Source: Salinimonas marina
Lineage (GTDB): Bacteria; Pseudomonadota; Gammaproteobacteria; Enterobacterales; Alteromonadaceae
NCBI RefSeq assembly: GCF_015644725.1
Contig: NZ_CP064795.1
Span: 2,106,501 to 2,170,500 of the forward strand
Reading direction: 5' to 3'
DNA length: 64,000 nt
This document shows, one piece after another, positions 10,129 through 19,175 of the stretch. The translations under genes and the position numbers were made by a program. Position 1 is the stretch's first letter. Each line of letters begins with the position of its first letter. The notes under the pieces were generated by a model. It ran no database searches, had not been told where the DNA came from, and worked only from the letters and a program-made list of their open reading frames with translations.

Positions 10129-10764
10129 ATGAGCAATATTCTGGTTATTGGCGCGACGGGCCAGATAGGCAAACAAGCCACCCGGAAACTACTGGATGCG
10201 GGTCATAACGTTACGGCTTTAGTGCGCAACAAGGACAAGCTTGCCGATATTGAACACTCGTCTTTGTCTGTCTTTGAAGAAAACCTCGAAGCTGATTTTT
10301 CAGGTGCATTTAATGGGTGCGACACCGTGGTATTTTGTGCAGGCTCGGGTGCGAACACTGGCCCCGAAAAAACGCTACTGATTGATTTATGGGCGGCACG
10401 CAATGCGGTGGAGTTTGGCAAACAGGCCAATATTGAACAATTTATTATGGTCAGCTCGGTGGGTGCAGATAACCCGGATGCTATCGATTCGCCCATCAAG
10501 GCCTATCTGGTAGCCAAGCATATGGCCGATGAGCACCTTCAGCAAAGTGGATTGACCTACACGATTCTGCGTCCTGGCTCTCTTACCGATGAAGCGGGCA
10601 CCGAATATGTTCAGGAAGCAATGCCTGAAAGCGACGAAGAACGGAAAATTCCCAGAGAGGATGTGGCGACCGCTATTGTTTATAGCGTAGGCACGCAAAA
10701 AGCATTTAACCGTATCTATGGTTTATTTACTGGCAACGAACCCCTGCAAGCGGTGATCCAGTAA
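10129..10764 (+). CDS. Atypical short-chain dehydrogenase, NAD(P)-binding
   Basis: 211 residues with a nucleotide-binding Rossmann fold: VIGATGQIGKQ at residues 5-15, VFCAGSG after strand 4, and VSSVGADNP with a later YLVAKHMADEHL lysine helix. This fits the SDR_a5/NmrA-like atypical SDR group, which often binds NAD(P)H as a sensor or reductase of unknown substrate. The ATG at 10129 has GGAG 6 bases upstream; an earlier in-frame GTG at 10117 overlaps this site and is rejected. It lies divergent from the catalase gene, which hints at but does not prove a stress-response link. Confidence 0.8.
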   Translation: MSNILVIGATGQIGKQATRKLLDAGHNVTALVRNKDKLADIEHSSLSVFEENLEADFSGAFNGCDTVVFCAGSGANTGPEKTLLIDLWAARNAVEFGKQANIEQFIMVSSVGADNPDAIDSPIKAYLVAKHMADEHLQQSGLTYTILRPGSLTDEAGTEYVQEAMPESDEERKIPREDVATAIVYSVGTQKAFNRIYGLFTGNEPLQAVIQ

Positions 10765-10800
10765 CTTACCTGAAAGTCTGATTCGGCCATTGTCGACAAT

Positions 10801-10836
10801 AAAAAAGCGGATACCTTTAGGGGCATCCGCTTTTTT
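10801..10836. terminator. Bidirectional rho-independent terminator
   Basis: AAAAAAGCGGATACC and GGCATCCGCTTTTTT form a 15-base arm pair with one mismatch. It lies between two convergent genes and can serve both. Confidence 0.85.
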
Positions 10837-10851
10837 GTGTCTCTCGGCGGG

Positions 10852-11412
10852 TTATGGGACAAGGGGTTGTGACACCCACTGCCCTGCCTCATCCAGCCAG
10901 TGTTTTTCCCGATATTGAGGGTTACCCTGTAATGACAGGTAATCCACACTTTTAATGATGAGTTTAAGCACACAAAAATGCGGGGGTGCCTGACTCATAT
11001 CTTGGGTCACCCGCAGCGGCGCATTGCTTTGGCGGGCGCTTCCGGGTAAGCCCCAAAAATATTGCTTTCGCCCAGCATCAGACAGCTTAGACCACTGTTT
11101 ATCAATAAGCTGTGGTGCAGTTTCACGGGTATAGCCTTCACCATGTACCACAAACCGGAATTGTTCTCTGCTCTTGGAAAAATACCAGCAAACCGAGGCT
11201 TTAGGTTGCAGTGCAAGCTCAGACCATTTGGCCGAACGGGTATCCGATACCACCACTAACGAATGATCGGTTTCGTCGAGGTAGCGAAATACCACCGTTC
11301 GATTTGCCGGAACCAGATCTTCGGTCAGGGTCGCGAGCTGAAAATAGCGGCTTTCCGGCTGACTCTTAGCCTGATGCAAACTTTTGGTAAGACGTTGATT
11401 CCAGCCTGGCAT
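10852..11412 (-). CDS. Pyridoxamine-5'-phosphate-oxidase-like FMN-binding protein
   Basis: 186 residues with the split-barrel flavin-binding fold: RYFQLATLTEDLVPANRTVV near the N-terminus, SDTRSAKWSEL for the phosphate-binding part, and a tryptophan-rich middle as in the Alr4036-type family. These proteins bind FMN; the reaction is mostly unknown, and it is not the canonical PdxH. It begins 3 bases after tatD ends, so it is probably the last gene of the fab-holB-tatD transcript and stops before the shared terminator. Confidence 0.75.
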   Translation of the reverse strand: MPGWNQRLTKSLHQAKSQPESRYFQLATLTEDLVPANRTVVFRYLDETDHSLVVVSDTRSAKWSELALQPKASVCWYFSKSREQFRFVVHGEGYTRETAPQLIDKQWSKLSDAGRKQYFWGLPGSARQSNAPLRVTQDMSQAPPHFCVLKLIIKSVDYLSLQGNPQYREKHWLDEAGQWVSQPLVP

Positions 11413-11415
11413 TAT

Positions 11416-12198
11416 TCAGACCTGTGTTGAAGGTTGTACCCGGTCAAACAACCGGTAAAAATTTTCGGTGGTGGCTTGTGCCAGCTCCGCCACCGAAACG
11501 CCTTTTAAATCAGCAACAAATTCGGCGACTTCAACCACAAAACCGGGCTGATTTTGCTTACCACGATGAGGCACTGGCGCCAGCCAGGGCGAATCGGTCT
11601 CAATAAGTAAGCGCTCCAGGGGTATTTCCTTAACCACCTCTTGTAATTCAGCAGCAGAATTAAAGGTGACTATGCCTGAAATAGAAATATAAAAGTCCAT
11701 CTCCATAGCAGTCCGGGCCATTTCCAAGGACTCGGTAAAGCAGTGTAGCACCCCTTTAGTAGCCGGTGATTTGTGTTCTTTGAGCATCGCAATGGTATCT
11801 TCGCGTGCATCGCGGGTATGGATAATCAGCGGTTTTTCAACAGCATTGGCGACCTTGATATGATCAACAAACGATTGTTGCTGGACCTCTTTGGTATCCG
11901 CGCTATAAAAGTAATCCAGACCTGTCTCGCCCACGGCCACCACTTCAGGTTTAGCCGCTTTTTCCAATAACGCCTCATACGAGCAGGCATCTTCCTGATG
12001 CAAAGGATGCACACCACAGCTTACTGACACATCATCAAACTGACTTACTTTGGCGTACATCTGATCAAAATCTTTGACCGAAACACTTACGCACAAAAAG
12101 TGCTCGACGCCACGGTTACGGGCAAAATTCAGCGTATCCTGAAGCTGTGCTTCGTCCATTTTTAATCGATCCAGATGACAATGAGAATCTACAAACAA
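11416..12198 (-). CDS. ycfH: TatD-family metal-dependent deoxyribonuclease (YcfH type)
   Basis: 260 residues forming a TIM-barrel amidohydrolase. Metal ligands are visible in order: DSHCHLD (residues 4-10), GETGLDYF (about 92-99), IHTRDA, VLHCFT and IETDSPWLAP. TatD proteins are cytoplasmic metal-dependent DNases or phosphatases in DNA quality control. The position right after holB is the same as E. coli ycfH. No change of key residues is seen. Confidence 0.9.
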   Translation of the reverse strand: MFVDSHCHLDRLKMDEAQLQDTLNFARNRGVEHFLCVSVSVKDFDQMYAKVSQFDDVSVSCGVHPLHQEDACSYEALLEKAAKPEVVAVGETGLDYFYSADTKEVQQQSFVDHIKVANAVEKPLIIHTRDAREDTIAMLKEHKSPATKGVLHCFTESLEMARTAMEMDFYISISGIVTFNSAAELQEVVKEIPLERLLIETDSPWLAPVPHRGKQNQPGFVVEVAEFVADLKGVSVAELAQATTENFYRLFDRVQPSTQV

Positions 12199-12230
12199 AA
12201 TAACCTCTTAATAAAAATTGGGCTGCCCGA

Positions 12231-13118
12231 TTAGCGCGCTTGTTTTATTTCGGCTAACAGACAGCTTAGGATCATGGCTTTATTCACCCCTGGATTTTGC
12301 AGGGTCTTGCGTGCCCGAGTGCAGGCCTCAAATAAGTCCATCGACGCCTTCTCCGGATATTGCACACACTGACTATGAGCATATTGCTGCAACCAACCGA
12401 CGATACGTTCCGCATGCTCCTGCCATTCAGAAGATAAGGTAACCGCATCTTTATTACCGGCCAGCAAGGCTTCAATGCCTTCACTAAAGGCCCGATATTC
12501 CAAGCCCTTTTCCTGCTGCAATGACTCCAGTAAAGCAAAAGGGGCACCACCGTATGCATGTAACAATGCTGGTGAGGCGTCATTTATGCCCTGCTCCTGG
12601 AGCCATTGCAACGCCTCGGCGGAAGCTGGCGCCGGGAAAATGTGCTTCTCACAACGGCTGATTATCGTCGGCAGTAATTGCTGAGGCCGGGCTGTGAGTA
12701 ACAGAATGAAGGTATTATTTGTGGGTTCTTCTAATGTTTTCAATAGCGCATTTGCTGCCGGCTCGGTCATTTTTTCCGCCCGCGGAATCACCAGCACCTT
12801 GTTGCCATTGAGCTGGGCGGTGGCATTTAACCGGCTGATACCCTGCCGGATAGCGTCCACTCCGAGTTGCTTTTCGCTGGTAAGCTCCGCCATGTCCGGA
12901 TGAGTCCCCGCGGCAAATAGCTTACAGGCCTGGCACTGCCCGCAGGCCCCCTGCGGGCGACGCTGTTTACACAATATTGTGTTGGATAGCGCATTCGCCA
13001 ACACCTGCTTACCGATGCCGGCAGGACCGGTAAGCAACAACCCGTGATGCAGACGTCCGGCGGTGAGACGGCTAATGAGTTTTTCAAAACGCGGGGTCAG
13101 CCAGCCAGGAATCAGCAT
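12231..13118 (-). CDS. holB: DNA polymerase III delta-prime subunit
   Basis: 295 residues; part of the clamp-loader that places the beta sliding clamp on DNA. Visible features are a P-loop-like GPAGIGKQ (about 30-37), a zinc-binding cluster CKQRR...CGQCQAC (about 50-65), LVIPRAEKM, and the SRC motif in TIISRCEKH. It is shorter than E. coli HolB (334 residues) but complete to the stop. Its ATG overlaps the tmk end by 7 bases, so the two are translationally coupled. Confidence 0.92.
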   Translation of the reverse strand: MLIPGWLTPRFEKLISRLTAGRLHHGLLLTGPAGIGKQVLANALSNTILCKQRRPQGACGQCQACKLFAAGTHPDMAELTSEKQLGVDAIRQGISRLNATAQLNGNKVLVIPRAEKMTEPAANALLKTLEEPTNNTFILLLTARPQQLLPTIISRCEKHIFPAPASAEALQWLQEQGINDASPALLHAYGGAPFALLESLQQEKGLEYRAFSEGIEALLAGNKDAVTLSSEWQEHAERIVGWLQQYAHSQCVQYPEKASMDLFEACTRARKTLQNPGVNKAMILSCLLAEIKQAR

Positions 13119-13732
13119 GGTAAAAACGCACTAATATGACGTTTAACCTCTGCATGTACCTGAGCCATATCCTGCATAGCATCGATGGTTACAATACTGC
13201 TGTCTGCCTGGACCAGTTCAAGGTAGCGTGCCCGGGTTCTTTCAAAAAAGGCTAAACCAGACAACTCTATTCTATCCAGTTCGCCACGTCCGCGTGCCCG
13301 TTGTAAGCCGGTGGCCGGCTCCACATCCAGATACAAAGTTAAATCAGGTTTAAACCCGTTCAGCGTGAGCGAGCTAAGGGTTTGCATGGTGGCAGCATTT
13401 ATTTGTCGGCCGCCCCCCTGATAAGCCTGCGAAGACAGCTCGTGGCGATCACCCACGACCCAGTCACCCTGCTTCAGGGCGGGCAGAATTTTGTTAACTA
13501 ACAATTGTTTGCGGGCAGCATACATCAGCATTAATTCGGTTTCTTCGGCCACTTCTTCCGGCCAGGGGTGCTTTACACAGTCACGAATAGCTTCGGCCAT
13601 GGGCGTACCGCCAGGTTCACGGGTGGTTTGACAGGTTAAACCGGCCTGTTGAATCAGGTCTACCATCAAACTGATAACGGAGCTTTTACCCGCTCCTTCC
13701 AGCCCTTCGACGACCACAAATTTACCCTGCAT
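13112..13732 (-). CDS. tmk: Thymidylate kinase
   Basis: 206 residues; phosphorylates dTMP to dTDP for DNA synthesis. The P-loop EGLEGAGKSS lies at residues 9-18, the DR motif is in VVGDRHELSSQAYQGGGRQ, and a LID region follows RARGRGELDRIE. An acidic-rich N-terminal strand and TTREPGGTP (substrate binding) are as in E. coli Tmk. It lies 4 bases after mltG and overlaps holB, in an operon. Confidence 0.95.
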   Translation of the reverse strand: MQGKFVVVEGLEGAGKSSVISLMVDLIQQAGLTCQTTREPGGTPMAEAIRDCVKHPWPEEVAEETELMLMYAARKQLLVNKILPALKQGDWVVGDRHELSSQAYQGGGRQINAATMQTLSSLTLNGFKPDLTLYLDVEPATGLQRARGRGELDRIELSGLAFFERTRARYLELVQADSSIVTIDAMQDMAQVHAEVKRHISAFLPC

Positions 13733-13736
13733 ATAA

Positions 13737-14753
13737 TTACCTGTTCTGAAGCTGATATTTTCTTACAGCCGCATTGTGTTGCTGTAATGTTGTTGAAAAC
13801 TGATGTGAACCATCGCCCCGAGCCACAAAATACAGCGCTTCGGTGGTGGCCGGTTGTAAGGCAGCCCGTATCGCGGGCCGTCCTGCCATGGCGATGGGAG
13901 TGGGCGGTAAGCCCCGAATCACGTAAGTATTGTACGCTGTTTTTTCCCGTAAATGGGCACGGGTCAAATTACCGTCAAAGGATTCACCGATGCCGTAAAT
14001 CACCGTGGGATCCGTTTGTAAGCGCATATTCTGATGTAAACGGTTGCTAAATACGCCCGCAATTTCAGCACGCTCTGCGGGCACCGCGGTTTCTTTTTCG
14101 ATTATAGAAGCCAGGATTAATGCCTCATAGGCGGATTTAAGCGGTATATCTGCGGCCCGCTGCGGCCACTGACTGGCCAACAGGTCACTCATCGCCAGCA
14201 TCGCCCGTCGTAATATCTGGGAAGCCCGGGTTTGATATGTGAACTGATAGGTGTCAGCTAAAAATAATCCTTCCAGCGAGGGTGGCGCGGTCCCGGTTTG
14301 CTCAGCCCATACCTTACTAAGCTCATTTAATTTTTCGGGTGTAAGATCATCCTCCACATACGGATGACTGCTTAATATCTGTTGCCATTGGGAAAAGGTA
14401 AGCCCATCAATAAGACTGATCGAAAACTGCGCTTCTTCGGCGCGGTTAAATTGGGAAAACGCCTCACTGACGGTCATTCCCGGCTGTAACTTGTATGTCC
14501 CTGCTTTCACCCGGGGTTCCAAAAGCCCTACTTTCAGCCAGATTTTCCCCACCAGAGGGTGGACCGGCAGCATGCTCTGCTGCTCTAACTGCTTTAATAC
14601 CCGATGCGCTGAACTGCCTTTTGCAATCGTGATCAGCGAAGGCGTGGTTAGATTCAGTGGCACCGAACGTTGTTGAAACAAAAAATAGATCCCACCAATG
14701 GCGACGATAGAAATGGTTAACAATACCGCAAGCATGGCTTTAAAACGTGTCAT
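13737..14753 (-). CDS. mltG: Endolytic peptidoglycan transglycosylase MltG
   Basis: 338 residues. One N-terminal membrane helix (about residues 4-24) anchors a periplasmic YceG-like domain that cuts nascent glycan strands and sets their length. The catalytic glutamate is in ASIIEKETAVPAERAEIA, followed by FSNRLHQNMRLQTDPTVIYG, both hallmarks of the family. I chose ATG at 14753 because AGGA sits 5 bases before it; a longer frame to 14807 exists but lies inside pabC. The chosen start overlaps the pabC end by 14 bases. Confidence 0.92.
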   Translation of the reverse strand: MTRFKAMLAVLLTISIVAIGGIYFLFQQRSVPLNLTTPSLITIAKGSSAHRVLKQLEQQSMLPVHPLVGKIWLKVGLLEPRVKAGTYKLQPGMTVSEAFSQFNRAEEAQFSISLIDGLTFSQWQQILSSHPYVEDDLTPEKLNELSKVWAEQTGTAPPSLEGLFLADTYQFTYQTRASQILRRAMLAMSDLLASQWPQRAADIPLKSAYEALILASIIEKETAVPAERAEIAGVFSNRLHQNMRLQTDPTVIYGIGESFDGNLTRAHLREKTAYNTYVIRGLPPTPIAMAGRPAIRAALQPATTEALYFVARGDGSHQFSTTLQQHNAAVRKYQLQNR

Positions 14754-15579
14754 ATTCATCCTGAAATGCCGGTTGCCACTGACGCTGCAGGCTAAGTACG
14801 TCGTCAATTGGAAACCTATATGTTTGATGGTTTAGCTGCAAGGTATGTACCGGAACCATCTGCATCAGCGCGTTGCAGATAAACACATTACTGGCCTGTG
14901 CCAGCGTACCGCTTGCATACTGCCCTATTTCACACAAAACCCCATTAGCAGCAAACTGAGCCAGCACAAATTCACGCATAACGCCGGCCACCCCACTGTA
15001 ACTTAAATCCGGGGTAAACCAGCGCTGGCCGATACGCCAGAATACATTGGCCGCACTGGCTTCGATCAGCATACCCTGGGTATCACAAACCAGTACATCA
15101 TCTACCTGGTCCGGCATCGCCTGTTTTATCAGAACCTGCTCCAGGCGATTGGTGTGTTTCAGCCCGGCCAGAGCGGGTTGTCTGGCCAGGGTAACCGTGC
15201 TTAATCCCATACCGATCCCGGCGGCTTGCCATTGCCGGTAATGCGCCGGATATGCCGAGCCGGAAAAGTGTAATCCCGGCATACTGGCAGGATCGCGTTT
15301 ATAGCCCCTACCTCCGGCGCCGGCACTAACCAACAGCTTGAGGGTGCCGTCCCCCAATTGCCGGGCCTGTTGTCGCATCTCATGCTGCAGATGCTCGGTA
15401 TTTAATGCTATTCCCAGGCGCTGGGCATTGTGTTGTAGCCGGGCAACATGGCCTGCAAACAATGCAATTCTGCCGTTATTTACCAGCATGGTAGTGAATA
15501 ACCCATCGCCATAATTGGGCAGGCGATCGTTGATGGCAAACTCTGTCACACTGATGGGCCTCGTAATCGGTTTTTTCAC
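14740..15579 (-). CDS. pabC: Aminodeoxychorismate lyase
   Basis: 279 residues; class-IV PLP enzyme that releases pyruvate from aminodeoxychorismate to give p-aminobenzoate for folate. NYGDGLFTTM near residues 22-31 is the family entry motif; the PLP lysine is in LKHTNRLEQVL (about residue 140); SAANVFW follows. The start is GTG at 15579; there is no Shine-Dalgarno before it, and a TATAAT lies only about 10 bases upstream. It follows the fabF terminator, so it may have its own promoter. The order fabF-pabC-mltG-tmk-holB is the same as in E. coli. Confidence 0.9.
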   Translation of the reverse strand: MKKPITRPISVTEFAINDRLPNYGDGLFTTMLVNNGRIALFAGHVARLQHNAQRLGIALNTEHLQHEMRQQARQLGDGTLKLLVSAGAGGRGYKRDPASMPGLHFSGSAYPAHYRQWQAAGIGMGLSTVTLARQPALAGLKHTNRLEQVLIKQAMPDQVDDVLVCDTQGMLIEASAANVFWRIGQRWFTPDLSYSGVAGVMREFVLAQFAANGVLCEIGQYASGTLAQASNVFICNALMQMVPVHTLQLNHQTYRFPIDDVLSLQRQWQPAFQDEYDTF

Positions 15580-15588
15580 ACAAGGGGG

Positions 15589-15617
15589 ATTATATCAATA
15601 GCCAGGTAGAGGGCATA
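15589..15617 (-). promoter_or_regulatory. Possible promoter before pabC
   Basis: A consensus TATAAT (minus strand, 15594-15589) lies between the fabF terminator and pabC. The -35 position holds only a poor match (TATGCC). If used, the transcript would have a leader of a few bases, in keeping with the missing ribosome site. Confidence 0.3.
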
Positions 15618-15639
15618 GCGAAGCACTAACCCGGATACA

Positions 15640-15667
15640 AAAAAAGCAGCGTAAAAGCTGCTTTTTT
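15640..15667. terminator. Terminator after fabF
   Basis: AAAAAAGCAGC and GCTGCTTTTTT form a perfect 11-pair stem with a 6-base loop and a T run on either strand. It lies 19 bases after the fabF stop and so separates the fab genes from pabC. Confidence 0.88.
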
Positions 15668-15686
15668 ATTCATAAAACCGTTGGAA

Positions 15687-16925
15687 TCACAGTCGCTTAA
15701 AAATTAAGGTCCCGTTAGTGCCGCCAAACCCAAAAGAATTACACAGCGCATAAGCTGCATCATACTCTTTTGCCTGGTGCGCCACAAAATCCAAATCACA
15801 CCCTTCACCCGGGTTATCCAGGTTAATGGTCGGTGGCGCCACTTTGTCACGTAACGACAATAACGTAAATATTGCCTCCACAGACCCGGCCGCACCCAAT
15901 AAGTGCCCGGTCATTGACTTGGTAGAACTCACCATAAGATTAGCGGCATGCTCGCCAAATACGCGTTTAACCGCGGCCACTTCCGCTTTATCGCCTGCGG
16001 GTGTCGAGGTGCCATGGGCATTAATATAACCAATCTCGGATTTCTCAATACCGGCATCATTAAGCGCATTTTCCATCGCTGATGCGGCGCCTTCACCATC
16101 TTCGGGCGGCGAGGTCATATGATAGGCATCGCCACTCATACCAAAACCAACCAGCTCACCATAAATGGTGGCGCCCCGTGCTTTTGCGGCTTCATACTCT
16201 TCAAGCATCACCACCCCAGCGCCTTCACCCATCACAAAACCGTCACGATCAGTGTCCCATGGACGGCTGGCCGCTTGCGGATTGTCGTTGCGTGAAGATA
16301 AGGCTCGCGCGGAAGCAAATCCGGCTAGTGCCAAAGGGGTAATTGACGCTTCTGCCCCACCTGCCAGCATTGCATCGGCATCACCGTAAGCGATGGTACG
16401 TGCAGCAATACCCAGGTTATGTACACCTGTGGTACAGGCTGTTACTACATTCAGATTCGGGCCTTTAAGTCCTTCCATAATAGAAAGAAACCCGGAAATC
16501 ATATTGGTAATGGTAGAAGGTACAAAGAACGGCGAAACCCGTTTCGGGCCGCTATTCAGCAGTTTCTGATGATTTTGTTCGATCAGTTCTAGACCGCCAA
16601 TGCCAGAGCCTATCGCTACACCAACGCGGCCGGCGTTAGTGGCATCAATCTTCAAACCAGAATCTGCTAAGGCCTGTTTACCAGCAGCGATACCAAACTG
16701 GATAAACCGGTCCATCTTTTTTGCATCTTTTTTATCGATGTACTCTTGCGGGTCAAAATCATTAACCTGACCGGCAAAACGAGTGGAATAGTTACTGCAG
16801 TCAAAATGTGTTATCTCACCAATGCCGCTTTCGCCAGCCAACACTTTACGCCAGGTTGCATCAACCGATTGCGCCAGAGGAGATAACATGCCAAGACCAG
16901 TAACCACTACGCGACGTTTTGTCAC
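15687..16925 (-). CDS. fabF: 3-oxoacyl-ACP synthase II
   Basis: 412 residues; condenses malonyl-ACP with growing acyl-ACP in fatty-acid elongation. The thiolase-fold active site is complete: cysteine in [11 protein letters not shown], histidine in [11 protein letters not shown], lysine in [10 protein letters not shown] with its histidine, and GFGGTNG at the end. The start is GTG at 16925 ([10 protein letters not shown]) with GAGGG 6 bases upstream; it matches E. coli FabF better than the ATG five codons before. An attenuator-like hairpin stands between it and acpP. Confidence 0.95.
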   Translation of the reverse strand: MTKRRVVVTGLGMLSPLAQSVDATWRKVLAGESGIGEITHFDCSNYSTRFAGQVNDFDPQEYIDKKDAKKMDRFIQFGIAAGKQALADSGLKIDATNAGRVGVAIGSGIGGLELIEQNHQKLLNSGPKRVSPFFVPSTITNMISGFLSIMEGLKGPNLNVVTACTTGVHNLGIAARTIAYGDADAMLAGGAEASITPLALAGFASARALSSRNDNPQAASRPWDTDRDGFVMGEGAGVVMLEEYEAAKARGATIYGELVGFGMSGDAYHMTSPPEDGEGAASAMENALNDAGIEKSEIGYINAHGTSTPAGDKAEVAAVKRVFGEHAANLMVSSTKSMTGHLLGAAGSVEAIFTLLSLRDKVAPPTINLDNPGEGCDLDFVAHQAKEYDAAYALCNSFGFGGTNGTLIFKRL

Positions 16926-16962
16926 AAAAAGCCCTCGCATCGGAATTAAGGTAGGAAAACAG

Positions 16963-16987
16963 AAAACGGCCCGTGGAGAGCCGTTTT
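16963..16987. terminator. Hairpin between acpP and fabF (attenuator)
   Basis: AAAACGGC and GCCGTTTT form a perfect 8-pair stem with a 9-base loop, 15 bases after the acpP stop. On the minus strand the T-rich arm is followed by CTGTTTTCC, a partial terminator. It would let acpP be made in excess over fabF, as is usual for acyl carrier protein. Confidence 0.7.
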
Positions 16988-17001
16988 GCTAAATAAGAGG
17001 C

Positions 17002-17241
17002 TTACGCGTCTTTGTTTGCGTTGATGTAGTCAACAGCAGACTGAACTGTAGTAATTTTCTCAGCTTCTTCGTCTGGAATTTCAGTGTCGAATTCTTCTTC
17101 CAGAGCCATAACCAGCTCTACGGTATCAAGTGAATCCGCGCCCAAATCGTCAACAAAAGAGGCTTCTGGTTTTACTTCTTCTTCTTTCACGCCAAGCTGC
17201 TCGATGATGATCTTTTTAACGCGTTCTTCGATGTTACTCAT
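17002..17241 (-). CDS. acpP: Acyl carrier protein
   Basis: 79 acidic residues, almost the same as E. coli AcpP. The serine in [12 protein letters not shown] (about residue 37) receives the 4'-phosphopantetheine arm that carries growing acyl chains. It lies between fabG and fabF, with its own likely promoter upstream and a hairpin downstream, fitting its known high expression. Confidence 0.98.
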   Translation of the reverse strand: MSNIEERVKKIIIEQLGVKEEEVKPEASFVDDLGADSLDTVELVMALEEEFDTEIPDEEAEKITTVQSAVDYINANKDA

Positions 17242-17286
17242 AATTCTAGGTTTCCCTTAACGTAACTAGATATAAAAACTGCCGCT

Positions 17287-17315
17287 AGTTTATTTTGCAA
17301 GAACTACGCTTGCAA
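17287..17315 (-). promoter_or_regulatory. Probable acpP promoter
   Basis: On the minus strand TTGCAA (17315-17310) and TAAACT (17292-17287) are 17 bases apart. They lie in the 197-base gap between fabG and acpP, 46 bases before the acpP start codon. Confidence 0.5.
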
Positions 17316-17388
17316 GCACCAGTACTAACTAATTTCCTGGTCTAACCAGCAACGAACTAAAGTCTATTAAACAATTTCTTTAAAATTT

Positions 17389-17408
17389 CAGGCAATTTTC
17401 ATTGCCTG
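17389..17408. terminator. Hairpin after fabG
   Basis: CAGGCAAT and ATTGCCTG pair perfectly around a 4-base loop (GAAA on the minus strand) and are followed on that strand by AAATTTT. It lies 30 bases after the fabG stop. The T run is weak, so it may reduce rather than stop transcription. Confidence 0.55.
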
Positions 17409-17438
17409 TGGATTAGCTAACAACGCATTATAACGTTT

Positions 17439-18179
17439 TTAGCTCATATACATACCACCATTTACGTGGATGGTTTCACCGGTGATGTACGCTGCGCCAT
17501 CGCCCACCAGAAATGCGACGGTTTTCGCGATTTCCTGAGGCTGGCCCAACCGATTGGCAGGAATATCTTTGGAGATAGCATCCCGCTGATCGTCTGTTAA
17601 TGATTTTGTCATATCGGTGTCGATAAAACCCGGTGAAACCACATTGACCGTAATACCACGTGAGGCAACTTCGCGCGCCAGTGATTTACTAAAGCCAATG
17701 ACACCTGCTTTGGCTGCTGCGTAGTTAGCCTGCCCAGGGTTACCCGAACTGCCCACTACCGAACCTACATTAACAATGCGTCCATGTTTTTTCTTCATCA
17801 TGCCGCGTAAAACGGCTTTCGACAAGCTGAAAATCGAATTTAAGTTAGTATTAATGATATCTTGCCATTCATCGTCTTTCATGCGCATAAGCAGATTATC
17901 ACGGGTGATACCGGCATTATTCACTAAAATATCCACGCCCCCGGCTTCGTCTTTAATGATCTTTAACACATCATCAATCGAGTTTTGATCGGTGACATTC
18001 AGACATAGTCCTTTGCCCCCGGAAGCCTGCAGGTAATCGCTGATGGCCGCGGCGCCTTTGTCGCTGGTCGCGGTACCATAAACGGTAGCGCCCTGGCTCG
18101 CCAGCTGCTCGGCAATGGCCTTACCAATGCCACGGCTGGCGCCGGTAACTAATACAACTTTGGCTTCAAGATCAGACAT
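17439..18179 (-). CDS. fabG: 3-oxoacyl-ACP reductase
   Basis: 246 residues; NADPH-dependent reduction of 3-oxoacyl-ACP in fatty-acid elongation. Classic SDR features: GASRGIG (13-19), NNAG (about 86-89), the serine in VGSVVGSSG, and the catalytic pair NYAAAKAG. It lies 20 bases after fabD, in the same operon. Confidence 0.96.
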   Translation of the reverse strand: MSDLEAKVVLVTGASRGIGKAIAEQLASQGATVYGTATSDKGAAAISDYLQASGGKGLCLNVTDQNSIDDVLKIIKDEAGGVDILVNNAGITRDNLLMRMKDDEWQDIINTNLNSIFSLSKAVLRGMMKKKHGRIVNVGSVVGSSGNPGQANYAAAKAGVIGFSKSLAREVASRGITVNVVSPGFIDTDMTKSLTDDQRDAISKDIPANRLGQPQEIAKTVAFLVGDGAAYITGETIHVNGGMYMS

Positions 18180-18199
18180 ATTGAATCCTTACTATTATT

Positions 18200-19123
18200 T
18201 TACAATGCTTCCAGCGAGGCCGGTGTATTCACCGCAACCGCCTGAATTGATTTATCTATTCGTTTGATAAGGCCTGATAAGACTTTACCCGGCCCCACTT
18301 CGATAATGCGCTCAACATCCTGGCTGGCAAGATATTCAACGCTGGCGGTCCATTGAACCGGGCAATAAAGCTGACGTACCAGCGCATCACGGATTTTGGC
18401 CACATCCTGCTCTACCCGCACATCTACGTTATTTACCACTGACACTTCCGGTGCCTTGAGAGTCAGTGATGCCAACGCCTCTTCCAGCTTATCCGCAGCC
18501 GGCCGCATAAGTTCACAATGTGATGGCACGCTCACCGGCAGCGGCAAAGCTCGCTTTGCCCCCGCATCTTTACACGCCTGGCCAGCCTGGGTGGTAGCCG
18601 ATTTTTCACCCGCAATAACCACCTGACCGGGTGAATTGTAATTCACCGGTGCCACCACTTCGCCGGTGGCAATGGCCGTCTGCTGGCAGATATCCTGAAT
18701 GGTGGCATCGTCCAGGCCAATAATGGCAAACATTGCACCGGCATCGGCGGGCACCGCCTGCTGCATAAATTGACCGCGGGCTTCGACCAGTTTCACTGCT
18801 TCTGAAAATTCCAGTGCGCCGGCGCACACTAAGGCAGAGTACTCGCCTAAGCTGTGCCCCGCCATAAAGTCGGCGGTGATGCCCTGTTGTTTTAACAATC
18901 TGAAAATTGCCACACTGGCGGTAAGCAGCGCAGGTTGTGTTACCTGAGTTTCATTGAGCTTATTGTCGGTATCGTTTTGTACCAGATCCCATAAGTCGTA
19001 ACCCAACGCTTCAGAAGCCTCATTAAAGGTTTGTTCAACTTCAGGGTAGCTTTGCGCTAAGTCTTTTAACATTCCCGGCGCCTGAGAGCCCTGACCAGGA
19101 AATACAAAAGCTGTACGAGTCAT
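18200..19123 (-). CDS. fabD: Malonyl-CoA:ACP transacylase
   Basis: 307 residues; moves malonyl from CoA to ACP. FPGQGSQ (8-14) is the entry motif, the nucleophilic serine is in GHSLGEYSALV (about residue 93), and the histidine is in VPSHCELM (about 201). It follows fabH after 52 bases. Confidence 0.96.
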   Translation of the reverse strand: MTRTAFVFPGQGSQAPGMLKDLAQSYPEVEQTFNEASEALGYDLWDLVQNDTDNKLNETQVTQPALLTASVAIFRLLKQQGITADFMAGHSLGEYSALVCAGALEFSEAVKLVEARGQFMQQAVPADAGAMFAIIGLDDATIQDICQQTAIATGEVVAPVNYNSPGQVVIAGEKSATTQAGQACKDAGAKRALPLPVSVPSHCELMRPAADKLEEALASLTLKAPEVSVVNNVDVRVEQDVAKIRDALVRQLYCPVQWTASVEYLASQDVERIIEVGPGKVLSGLIKRIDKSIQAVAVNTPASLEAL

Positions 19124-19175
19124 AGTTCTTCCTTATTGTTCTTGTCTTTGCTGCGTTCTTTACCAACGGTATTAC

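Noticed and set aside
14754..14807. Longer mltG start
   Set aside because: It lies deeper in pabC, lacks a ribosome site and adds residues not seen in MltG.
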